Source: Saprospiraceae bacterium (lineage in GTDB: Bacteria; Bacteroidota; Bacteroidia; Chitinophagales; Saprospiraceae). Taken from it: a stretch of DNA of 62,922 nt. This document shows positions 42,801 through 50,203 of the stretch, in pieces; position 1 is the first letter of the stretch; every line of letters begins with the position of its first letter. Below the pieces are notes generated by a model. The model was not told the origin of the DNA, made no database searches, and saw only the letters and a list, made by a program, of their open reading frames with translations. The translations under genes and the position numbers were made by a program. Location: assembly GCA_027488135.1 (NCBI GenBank), contig JAIYCH010000047.1, positions 1-62,922 on the forward strand. Reading direction: 5' to 3'.

Positions 42801-42966
42801 CGGTAACCGTGCCTAAAGTAGTACCTTTTATATTTACGGTTACACCAATCAGCTCTTCATTGTTGACATCCGTAACCTTTCCCTTAATCGTCAGGGTTTG
42901 AGAAAGTAACGATTGACATGGAAAGAACAGAATAATTAACCCCAATAAAAAATGATGTATTTTCAT
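39895..42966 (-). CDS. SusC-like TonB-dependent receptor 2
   Basis: 1023 residues from the ATG at 42966, chosen because MKIHHFLLGLIILFFPCQSL is a good signal peptide; the in-frame ATG at 43002 adds a basic lead. Domains: regulatory-like (LTIKGKVTDVNNEELIGVTV), plug (VVVGYGTQKKVNLVGAVSQL … LLIRGLGTVNNASPLIVVDG … SVYGSRAANGVILITT), barrel to SIAVNLSF. It pairs with SusD 2. The promoter region carries a copy of the LacI operator sequence (43139-43168), so it is likely co-regulated with the larger locus at 43.3-57.4 kb. Confidence 0.93.
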   Translation of the reverse strand: MKIHHFLLGLIILFFPCQSLLSQTLTIKGKVTDVNNEELIGVTVNIKGTTLGTVTDENGTYSISGISNSNVLVFSYVGFITQEVLIGTQTSINLVLEADVQNLSEVVVVGYGTQKKVNLVGAVSQLNVDEKIVSRALPNVSSALSGLVPGLQAVQSSGMAGNNEASLLIRGLGTVNNASPLIVVDGMPDVDINRLNINDIETISVLKDATSASVYGSRAANGVILITTRSGKGAKKTTLNFTSNNSIIVPTKGIDFMEDYARALHVQQQRTAVNTLQGNQLFKLGTVDEWMAKSMIDPLRFPDTDIWDVILRQGLYSNYNLSASGGNEGTNFFVSLGGKDERGLQINNDYAQYNARFNFDGKIKNNMNTGFRFNGNWSKWRYALSEGFTDPDPGNTAGNDLQYAIAGLVPYDPTTGYYGGVMAYGEDPQAYNPYAPYTLSPSQNNRQEANIQAYYDWSPIKGLKARVDYALNYYNQFSWSAPIPAQAYNFQTETFGSRNYVGANAGISNSTSTGFKTLLNGSLNYNTKIGKNNDFSALFVYNEEYWYARSQGSGRNDRLHPSLTEINAALTDIQSTSGTSSTEGLQSYIGKVNYSAFNKYLFEVNFRVDGSSKFLDSSRFGFFPSMALGWKFTEEKFIQKFTNKFLSNGKIRVSYGSLGNNSGVGRFEQQETLNNLNYVTGTSVQRGFANSKMINRLLTWETSTVFNVGMDLAFSGNRLVVTADYYDRLTTGMNRPSEFSTFLFYAYSPPPRTNIGNLRNRGVELDVSWKDMIGSLQYGFNLNAAINKTNLEKWNQLLLRGNIFIGMPYQFLYSYEDLGIAQSWADVYNATPQGAAPGDLLLKDLNGDGRITADDRKAYPNFQQERPTTTFAFNTFIAFKGFDFTVFLQGAAGRKDYWLNIFNNTNFNNARYAASWEHLYNPWSWDNRNGLWPRLGGSGNNRQSTGFWLDNMSYLRVKNIQIGYTVNSKVLAKMGISNFRIVGSAENIGTLTSFRGLDPEKQGDDNNVYPINKSYSIAVNLSF

Positions 42967-43138
42967 AATTTTTATTTTTACCAAACGCTTATGTTTATTC
43001 ACGGAAAAATGAAACCTTGTTTCTCAGAAAAATTAAGAATCAGGCTATCAACTTGATTCTAAAAAAACTTAGCTCAATATATTAAAAGTTTTTAGAATAG
43101 CTATCAAAATATTTATAAAAAATAATAAAAAGGTGAAT

Positions 43139-43168
43139 CGTTTACGTTAACGATAGATAGTTAATTTT
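43139..43168. promoter_or_regulatory. Operator copy upstream of SusC 2
   Basis: Thirty nt starting CGTTTACGTTAACG are identical to 57594-57623, which holds the right half of the perfect palindrome by the LacI gene, and extend into GATAGATAGTTAATTTT. Here the palindrome is imperfect (tcgtttac/gttaacga). It has the same orientation relative to its SusC gene as the other copy. The rest of 43003-43308 shows no other feature. Confidence 0.7.
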
Positions 43169-43308
43169 TGTTGAAATATTTCAAAGAAAATAGTTTAGTA
43201 AAAAAATATTAACATCAACTTTCTTAAGTTTAAAATAATTCTAGGCTAATTAAATATCATATCATTTATTTTAATAATCAGTTTAGTTTCTTTATAATTT
43301 ATTACCAG

Positions 43309-43641
43309 TTATTTGTTTGCATCATTATAATAAATCTGTTCCATAATTGCCCACCCTTTTTCTCCTGGCAAAGGAATCTGCATTGGATTACAAATTTCAA
43401 GCCATGCTTTATTTCGAGGCTCATTTGCCAGAGCCTCCATATCTGACTCAAAATTTTCTCCTCTATATTCGTAATAACCAAACTCAAAAAATTCATCTCC
43501 TATCTGGTGTAAAAATATACTGAAATTAAACAGATTATAATGGGTCAGGAGATCGCGAACACCCGGGTGATTATCTTCATGAAGTTTCTTATAACTTTCT
43601 ATACATTCTGGTCTAAGTTTTATGACTATACCGATACGCAT
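43309..43641 (-). CDS. RhaM-type sugar mutarotase (DUF718)
   Basis: 110 residues: IGIVIKLRPECIESYKKLHE with the Y17-x3-H21 pair of the family, FSIFLHQIGDEFFEFGYYEY, and the terminal W-rich EKGWAIMEQIYY. L-rhamnose mutarotase-like proteins convert alpha and beta anomers and also act on L-fucose. It is the last gene of the nine-gene operon. The anomer interconversion would feed the dehydrogenases upstream. Confidence 0.85.
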   Translation of the reverse strand: MRIGIVIKLRPECIESYKKLHEDNHPGVRDLLTHYNLFNFSIFLHQIGDEFFEFGYYEYRGENFESDMEALANEPRNKAWLEICNPMQIPLPGEKGWAIMEQIYYNDANK

Positions 43642-43653
43642 AATGTCAAAATT

Positions 43654-44490
43654 TCAGTGGGTTTGTAAATATATACGTTCAGCATTTTCACCCATAATAG
43701 ACCTTTGTTCATTAGCCGAGAGCCTATTTATGAGGCATAAAACGGCATTAACCCAGTTAGAATAAGTACTTTTAAGAAGACAAACTGGCCAGTCAGATCC
43801 GAATATCATTCTTTGTGGACCAAATGCATCTAAAATAGTTTCAAAATAAGGTTTTAGAAGGTCTATATCCCAGGATTCCTGTAAAATCTCGGTAACCATT
43901 CCAGATAATTTGCAATATACATGCTCCCTCTCCGAAATTTTCTTCATGTGATTAGCCCAATCTACATCAAATGAATTTTTATTTATTTTTGGTTTTGCTA
44001 TATGATCAATAATAAAAATTTGTCGGGGATGGCTGTCAACAAATTCAATGGTCTGGGGCAAATGACGCCCAAAAATCAATATATCGTAACACAAGCCAAA
44101 CTTACTGAGCGCTTTAATGCCCTCATTGAAATCGGGTCGCAAAATAAAATTATTATCAGGCTCATCATGAATTACATGGCGAAAACCCACTATTTTATTT
44201 TCAAACCTATATTTTTCAATATGTTTTTCGACCTTTTTATCACAAAATGGAACCCATCCAACTACCCCTTTTATGAAAGAATTATCCTCAGCAAGTTGTA
44301 ACAAAAAATCAGTTTCCTCCAAAGATTGTCTGGCTTGCACAGAAATGGTTCCATCAAAGTCCAGTGTATTTAATAAAGGGTTAAGATGTTCCGGTAGAAA
44401 ATCTTTTTGAATTATTGCATGTTGCTCATTCATCCAAACATAATCGACCTGGTTGTATTTCCAAAAATGTTGATGGCTATCTATTCTCAT
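43654..44490 (-). CDS. Amidohydrolase-type lactonase (COG3618, L-fuconolactonase-like)
   Basis: 278 residues from ATG 44490, which follows the aldo/keto reductase stop by 2 nt; a longer frame upstream lies inside that gene. The metal motif H6-x-H8 (MRIDSHQHFW), VGFRHVIHDEPD, IIDHIAKP and FGSDWPVC mark the COG3618 amidohydrolase family, whose members hydrolyse sugar lactones such as L-fucono- or L-rhamnono-lactone. It would act on the lactone formed by the adjacent dehydrogenase. Confidence 0.85.
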   Translation of the reverse strand: MRIDSHQHFWKYNQVDYVWMNEQHAIIQKDFLPEHLNPLLNTLDFDGTISVQARQSLEETDFLLQLAEDNSFIKGVVGWVPFCDKKVEKHIEKYRFENKIVGFRHVIHDEPDNNFILRPDFNEGIKALSKFGLCYDILIFGRHLPQTIEFVDSHPRQIFIIDHIAKPKINKNSFDVDWANHMKKISEREHVYCKLSGMVTEILQESWDIDLLKPYFETILDAFGPQRMIFGSDWPVCLLKSTYSNWVNAVLCLINRLSANEQRSIMGENAERIYLQTH

Positions 44491-44492
44491 AC

Positions 44493-45431
44493 CTAATAGT
44501 TCCAATTTTGATTCGAAATGGGTGCCAGTATTTCCTGCACTTTTTGTAATAATTCCAAATTTATAGGTTCTGAAAACCAATTTACATTCTGTTTAATAGT
44601 TTCTGCATTGGCGCTACTAAACATTGTAGTTATAATTTCAGGATTTTGTGCTGAAAATTGTAATGCCAGTGTAGAAATATCTTCTCCCCTTTTTTTACAA
44701 AATGCTGCTGCTTTTGCAAAAAGAGCGCGCTGAGAGATGTTAGCAGGATGCCAGGAAGGAGCTCCCTGTGATGTCAATAATCCTGAAGCAAAGGGTGAAG
44801 CATTTATAATTCCGACCCCTCTGTTTTTGGCAATTGGTATTAAAGACATCAAGCGTGTATCATGAATACAATAGAGATTATGCGTTAGGGCTACATCAAT
44901 GACATACTTTTCTAAAACTTCTTTCCATAAATCAACAGGATACATTCCAATACCTGTCGCTCCTATTCGACCCTCATTTTTTAAAACATTCAGCGTTTGA
45001 ATTCCCTCATTTAATGCCCAGTCTGTATGTTGCCGATTATTATATTCAATATCGTGAAGAAGAACCAGATCAAAATAATCTACCCCAATCCTTTTTGAAC
45101 TCTCATCTAATGAACGGCTGATACCCTCTTCACTATAATTAAAGGTATCGGTTCCGTAGGCATTTGCGTTTGTATTTTTTCCAACCTTAGTTGAAATAAA
45201 ATAGGTATTTCTTGGTACCTCTTTTAACGCTTTTCCAAGTATAGTTTCGGCAAGAGTTCCTCCGTATGCAGGAGCAACATCAATATAGTTTATGCCTAAA
45301 CTTAAGGCAACATGAACGGCTTCGATTGCTTTTTTTTCATCAATTTTATGAAAAACTCCTCCCAGAGAAGAAGCACCAAAACTTAATTTGGAAACGGACA
45401 GGCCTGTATTACCTAATAAACTATATCTCAT
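44493..45431 (-). CDS. Aldo/keto reductase (L-fucose/L-galactose dehydrogenase-like)
   Basis: 312 residues with the AKR tetrad D51, Y56, K82 and H126 in DVAPAYGG, STKVGK and LLHDIEY. The overall text (SKLSFGASSLGG, YFDLVLLHD, GVGIINASPFASGLLT) resembles the L-galactose/L-fucose dehydrogenase branch. Its ATG overlaps the end of the zinc dehydrogenase gene by 4 nt. Predicted reaction: NAD(P)-dependent oxidation of an L-sugar to its lactone, feeding the lactonase. Confidence 0.83.
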   Translation of the reverse strand: MRYSLLGNTGLSVSKLSFGASSLGGVFHKIDEKKAIEAVHVALSLGINYIDVAPAYGGTLAETILGKALKEVPRNTYFISTKVGKNTNANAYGTDTFNYSEEGISRSLDESSKRIGVDYFDLVLLHDIEYNNRQHTDWALNEGIQTLNVLKNEGRIGATGIGMYPVDLWKEVLEKYVIDVALTHNLYCIHDTRLMSLIPIAKNRGVGIINASPFASGLLTSQGAPSWHPANISQRALFAKAAAFCKKRGEDISTLALQFSAQNPEIITTMFSSANAETIKQNVNWFSEPINLELLQKVQEILAPISNQNWNY

Positions 45432-46447
45432 AATATTACCTGAACTTTCATTGTCTGTTCTTTTTCAAGTGCCCGTAGCATAGCCTGAGGTAAATTTTCA
45501 AATGCGTAAGTATCTGTAATAATTCCATCCAGATTGATTATTCCGGCAGCAACCAGATTCATGGCATCTTCAAAAACATTTGCAAACCGAAAAGAGCCTG
45601 ATAATTTCAACTCTTTATTCATTATCAAATTTCCGGAAATTGGGAAATTTTCTGGCAAAGTTCCTATCAAAACGATTGATGCTCCTCGTTTTGCGACATG
45701 AAGGGCGTTCTCAACTGCTAATGGAGAACCAGAGGCTTCAAAAACAAGGTCAAAAGTTCCAATTTGCCTCCAGTCATTAGCATCTAAGGGATTAACTACC
45801 CTATTAGCTCCACTCCGCAAAGAAAAATCACGGGCATACCTGCTTACATCACTCACAGTAATTTCAAGTGCTCCGAAGGAACGGGCAACTCGCAAAATCA
45901 ATTGTCCGATGGGTCCACCACCCGTAATAAGAATTGATTTACCAATCAGACTATCAACTTGTTTTACGGCATGCATGGCAACACTCAAAGGTTCGAGTAA
46001 GGAAGCCTGAGACATATTTATTCCAGGCGGGAGAACATAACAGTTTTTAGCTGGGGCCAGAACATATTGTCCAAAACCTCCATCTATATGTGGGTCACAG
46101 CTGGCAGACCCAAAATATTTCATTGATTTACACAAATTATATTTTCCGTTCTTACAGAAATTACAATGGCTACAAGGCATGGAAGGATCAACCGCCACTT
46201 CATCTCCCATTTTAAGACCTTCAACACCAGAGCCAATTTTGTAAATCACTCCTGAAAACTCATGCCCAAGAGCAAATGGCTTTTTGGGAACAAAACTTCC
46301 ACAAAATCCATGTTTAAAATAATGAACATCTGATCCGCATATTCCTGTATATGCAGGTTTTACAATTACCTGACCGTATCCTGGTTCCGGGATAATTTTC
46401 TCCGCCAGTTTTATATCCTTTGAACCATAAAGTAAAAATGTTTTCAC
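45428..46447 (-). CDS. Zinc-dependent sugar/polyol dehydrogenase (L-idonate 5-dehydrogenase-like)
   Basis: 339 residues, MDR family. Catalytic zinc ligands C37 (GICGSDVHY), H62 and E63 (GHEFSG); structural zinc Cys92, 95, 98 and 106. The NAD(P) site is GGGPIGQLI. The HGFCGSFVPKKPFALGHEF region resembles L-idonate 5-dehydrogenase and related sugar-acid dehydrogenases. In this operon it may oxidise a sugar acid or keto-deoxy acid. Substrate is inferred from neighbours. Confidence 0.82.
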   Translation of the reverse strand: MKTFLLYGSKDIKLAEKIIPEPGYGQVIVKPAYTGICGSDVHYFKHGFCGSFVPKKPFALGHEFSGVIYKIGSGVEGLKMGDEVAVDPSMPCSHCNFCKNGKYNLCKSMKYFGSASCDPHIDGGFGQYVLAPAKNCYVLPPGINMSQASLLEPLSVAMHAVKQVDSLIGKSILITGGGPIGQLILRVARSFGALEITVSDVSRYARDFSLRSGANRVVNPLDANDWRQIGTFDLVFEASGSPLAVENALHVAKRGASIVLIGTLPENFPISGNLIMNKELKLSGSFRFANVFEDAMNLVAAGIINLDGIITDTYAFENLPQAMLRALEKEQTMKVQVIL

Positions 46448-46465
46448 CTTTAATATTTTAATCCA

Positions 46466-48844
46466 TTAAGAAAATGTCGTGTTCCCTCTTTTTTCTAAAA
46501 TTCGCAAGGAATAAACCTGTGCACGTTCAATACCGTTGGTTGCGAAACATTTAAGTTTAATAGATAGGACATTTTTAATATTGGTTTCATGCAAACAATT
46601 ACGCTTATAATTATTTTTCACATGTACAATTTCATTTTCAGTTCCATCGGCCAGACAAGCTAAAATTTGATATTCCTTTACGATCGTTGGAATTGCATGG
46701 ACTGAATATCCTTGCCAGCTCTGACTAAAATGAAATTGAAGCGAAGAATCGAAAATGATTTGAATGCGCTCAATTTCGCGGGGCTTATCCCAGGTTAAAC
46801 TGATCCATTCTGGATTTTCGAAGGAAGTTTTTTCTGACACCCATAGGTTTGGCATATTAGTAGGCCGACTATGTGGGTTCAAAATCATTTTGGATTCATA
46901 AACCATCTGCAAAGGATAAGCTATACAGTCAAATGAAAAATTAAGAAAAGTACTTATATTTTTATTTTCGTAAGCAAACTGATTCCAGACAGGTGCAGCA
47001 ACCATAGCCCCATCGGCATCTGCTGCTTTTTGTTGTCCTATCTGCAAAGAACGCAAAGTCCATTTTGAAAATGGATTAGGACGAATAGGGTCAAAAGGTC
47101 TCGGGTAATATCTAAGAAGGCCAGGGGGAGACTCCACTATATAAAGGCTAATATCTAGGTTTGCACCGAAGATAAGAAAATGCCAGCCTTTGTTTATAAT
47201 TTCACATAAAACGGGTAAGTCTATCTGTTGATTCTGGCCTTTTTTAATTTCGACATTTGATCTAAAAAGTTCCTTTTCCGGAAAGGTAGAAGCATTTGCT
47301 GGCCCTTGAAAAAAGGCATAAGATAAAACAGTATTTTCTTCTGCATCCAGTCTAACTTTAATATGATTAATATAGTTTGACACTATCGTTAATAGCTGCA
47401 TTCTATCCTCCGTTAGCGGTTCCGTGCCCCAAGTTTCTCCTAAATTTTCACCCCTAAATTCAGAGGAGGCATTAACCGTTGCAATCGTAGAAATATCATT
47501 GGAAAGGGTTATACTATAACCATGAATATGATGGTCGGCTTTGAATAAATCTTGCTGGATTGCTTTTATTTTTTCTGCTTCCAAAAGATCTTTTATTAGG
47601 CATTCGTATTTTTTTGCATGAAAAGCAGCCATACCTACTGCCTCCCCAAGCTGTGCGCAGGTAAGCATTACCCGGGTACTAGACAAAGCATAATGAGATG
47701 CACTTATATTTCTACCTGCAAAAAATAAATTAACGACATTTTTTGAATACAGTGACCTAAGTGGAATATTATGAGGACCTCGAAGGTATTGATGAGTACT
47801 GGGATTTATTTTGTCGTGGAAACCACCTGCAGGATGATGGTCAAAACCCCAACCACCGTAAGCAACAGCATCCTCGAAATGAATTTGTTCACTGATATCT
47901 CCCATTGTAAGAACATGATCTCCTAAAAATCGACGTGACTCTCTTTTACCAGGGACTGCACCCAGCCAATCAAGTTCATAGGTAATTAGTTTTTCCGCCA
48001 GTGGAGATCGATTTTTTAAATAATCCCAAACCGCAATGGTGATCTTTTGAACCTCGTCTTTAATCAGCATGGTATCATGAACGGTATCAAGCTCTCCACC
48101 CCATTCCAGCCACCAAAAACCACCAGTATCAGGAAAAAAATGTTCATTTACTGGTCTATAAGGCCCAAAATCCGCTTCATTAAGTTCGAAATTTATCCAT
48201 TTCGGTTTTTTAAAAGGGATTGGTCTTCCTGTATCTCTGGCTTTTAACTGTAAACTCAGTCCCATTGTTTCCATTTTGCTTTCTTCCGGGCAAAATGGTT
48301 CGTTATATTCACTTGCAGCTTCTATACCATACTTAAAAAATGCACCTGCCCCTGATCCAACAATACCATCTCCGGAACAATCGGCAAAATGAGGCGCTTC
48401 AAAGATATGCCAGGTTTCCGCCATGGCACAATATGCTTTTACAGAAACCACTTTAAGGTTCTGACATTCTGGATTATATCTGTCGTATTTGACCGTTTTC
48501 ACCTCACAGACAGCACAATTCAAAAATAAATCTATGTTGGGCTCATTTCGAATAATACTTTCTAATTCCAGATTCCAACCCTCCGGACTCCAAGTGGGGT
48601 TGTTATAAAGATTATTTATGAACAACTCCTCAATTAAACCTGTTTCTCTTGAATAAGCAAAATTGCACTGCGTTGCTCCTACGGGAGGAACCCGTATTTC
48701 CTTGCTGGAATTTCCACCTAATACAGGCCTGTCCTGAACAAGAGCAGTCCTGATTCCATTTCTTGCAGCAGTAACAGCAGCACAAATACCTGCCAGTCCC
48801 CCACCTACTACTACAAAATTGTAATGATGTTGAATAATCTTCAT
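46466..48844 (-). CDS. FAD-dependent oxidoreductase with C-terminal discoidin-like domain
   Basis: 792 residues, no signal peptide. N-terminal FAD fold (FVVVGGGLAGICAAVTAARNG … QDRPVLGGNSSKEIRV, PF12831 type), with FADCSGDGIVGSGAGAFFKYG and LFFAGRNISASHYALSSTRVM later. The last ~150 residues form a beta-sandwich resembling F5/8-type domains (ISLTWDKPREIERIQIIFDS). Such proteins recur in Bacteroidota sugar loci, but their reaction is not established. Cytosolic location means it acts on imported sugar or its derivative. It follows the transporter gene by 31 nt. Confidence 0.78.
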   Translation of the reverse strand: MKIIQHHYNFVVVGGGLAGICAAVTAARNGIRTALVQDRPVLGGNSSKEIRVPPVGATQCNFAYSRETGLIEELFINNLYNNPTWSPEGWNLELESIIRNEPNIDLFLNCAVCEVKTVKYDRYNPECQNLKVVSVKAYCAMAETWHIFEAPHFADCSGDGIVGSGAGAFFKYGIEAASEYNEPFCPEESKMETMGLSLQLKARDTGRPIPFKKPKWINFELNEADFGPYRPVNEHFFPDTGGFWWLEWGGELDTVHDTMLIKDEVQKITIAVWDYLKNRSPLAEKLITYELDWLGAVPGKRESRRFLGDHVLTMGDISEQIHFEDAVAYGGWGFDHHPAGGFHDKINPSTHQYLRGPHNIPLRSLYSKNVVNLFFAGRNISASHYALSSTRVMLTCAQLGEAVGMAAFHAKKYECLIKDLLEAEKIKAIQQDLFKADHHIHGYSITLSNDISTIATVNASSEFRGENLGETWGTEPLTEDRMQLLTIVSNYINHIKVRLDAEENTVLSYAFFQGPANASTFPEKELFRSNVEIKKGQNQQIDLPVLCEIINKGWHFLIFGANLDISLYIVESPPGLLRYYPRPFDPIRPNPFSKWTLRSLQIGQQKAADADGAMVAAPVWNQFAYENKNISTFLNFSFDCIAYPLQMVYESKMILNPHSRPTNMPNLWVSEKTSFENPEWISLTWDKPREIERIQIIFDSSLQFHFSQSWQGYSVHAIPTIVKEYQILACLADGTENEIVHVKNNYKRNCLHETNIKNVLSIKLKCFATNGIERAQVYSLRILEKRGNTTFS

Positions 48845-48875
48845 TTTATAATTTGCTCAAATTTGGAATAAATTG

Positions 48876-50150
48876 CTACTGGCAAGGCTGGATATCACCT
48901 ATCTTTCGAATTAGCAGGTGAACCCATAAAAAAGCCATTATATAAGCGGATCCAATAAAAATAAAAATGGGTATATAAGAATTATTGGCAACGGTAATGC
49001 CAATTAATTTTTGAGATAAAACGCTCATTAATCCTCCTAATGTTCCCCCAATTCCAGTCACAGTCGCCTGTACATTTTTTGAGTAAACCTCCGTGGGTAA
49101 GGTTATATTAGACCAAAGTCCATGAGACAGCATGATACTGGAAATTAATACAATGGCCATCATTGCGTTTGTTTTAAAAGTAAGTGCGAAGCAAAATACA
49201 GGTATGGCCAAAGAAGCCATAAGCATAATTGTTTTTCTGGCTCTGTTCAAAGTCCAGTTATTCTTTTCTATCAAAAGTTTAGGTAACAATCCTCCAAGAA
49301 CGGTTCCTACCCCCATAGCAACATAAGGTAACCAGGCAGAAATTCCAATTTCTGCCAAAGAAAGTCCCTGAACATCTTGTAAATATTTAGGTATCCAAAA
49401 AATAAAAAAATAGACAACTGGATCGATAAATATTCTGGCAGAAAAACAACCCCAGCTTGCTTTTTTAGATAAAATAGTTTTTATGCTGACAACTTTGGAT
49501 ACCTCCTGGCCAAAAACGGAAGGAGGTTCATTATTCATAATCATTGCTCTTTCCTCGTCTGATATCCATTTATTTTTATCTGGCAATTGATAATAAATTA
49601 ACCAGAAAATAAGCCAGAAGAATCCGAGAACCCCAGTAATTATAAAAGACATCCGCCAACCCCATAAAATAGCCACAAAAGATACTAATGGGACTGAAAT
49701 TGCCGCTCCAATGGAGGATCCTGCACTGAATATTCCTACAGCTAATGCTCTTTCTTTTAGTGGAAACCATTCGCTAATCGATTTAATCCCTGCGGGAAAA
49801 TTTCCTGATTCAGTTACTCCAAGAAAAAATCGAGCCACTGAAAATTGGGTTACTGAGTTAGCAAAAGCGTGCAATAAACTTACCAGAGACCATGTTCCTA
49901 CAGAATAAGCTAAACCTATTCTTGTTCCAATATGATCAATCATTCTCCCACTTATGGCATACATAATGGTATAGCTGAATACAAATAATGCCGTAATATT
50001 CGCATAATCTATATCGGACCAATTTAGTTCTTTCTCAATGGTGGGTGCCAAAATAGCCAGCGTACTTCTGTCTATATAATTTAAAGCAGAAGCAAAGCAG
50101 AGTAAACCTGCTATTTTCCATCTAAAGGCTATTTTAGTTGATAATACCAT
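48876..50150 (-). CDS. MFS sugar-acid transporter (ExuT-like, ACS family)
   Basis: 424 residues, about 12 spans. ALNYIDRSTLAILAPTIEKE and FLGVTESGNFPAGIKSISEW mark the anion:cation symporter branch that includes hexuronate and galactonate carriers. It would move the saccharide released in the periplasm across the inner membrane. This family's preference hints that the imported ligand is a sugar acid, which fits less well with a simple L-fucose model. Confidence 0.85.
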   Translation of the reverse strand: MVLSTKIAFRWKIAGLLCFASALNYIDRSTLAILAPTIEKELNWSDIDYANITALFVFSYTIMYAISGRMIDHIGTRIGLAYSVGTWSLVSLLHAFANSVTQFSVARFFLGVTESGNFPAGIKSISEWFPLKERALAVGIFSAGSSIGAAISVPLVSFVAILWGWRMSFIITGVLGFFWLIFWLIYYQLPDKNKWISDEERAMIMNNEPPSVFGQEVSKVVSIKTILSKKASWGCFSARIFIDPVVYFFIFWIPKYLQDVQGLSLAEIGISAWLPYVAMGVGTVLGGLLPKLLIEKNNWTLNRARKTIMLMASLAIPVFCFALTFKTNAMMAIVLISSIMLSHGLWSNITLPTEVYSKNVQATVTGIGGTLGGLMSVLSQKLIGITVANNSYIPIFIFIGSAYIMAFLWVHLLIRKIGDIQPCQ

Positions 50151-50203
50151 ATCTTTTTAGCAGTTAAGTCTCGTTTTAATTAAAATTAAATTCTCTTTCA
50201 ACC

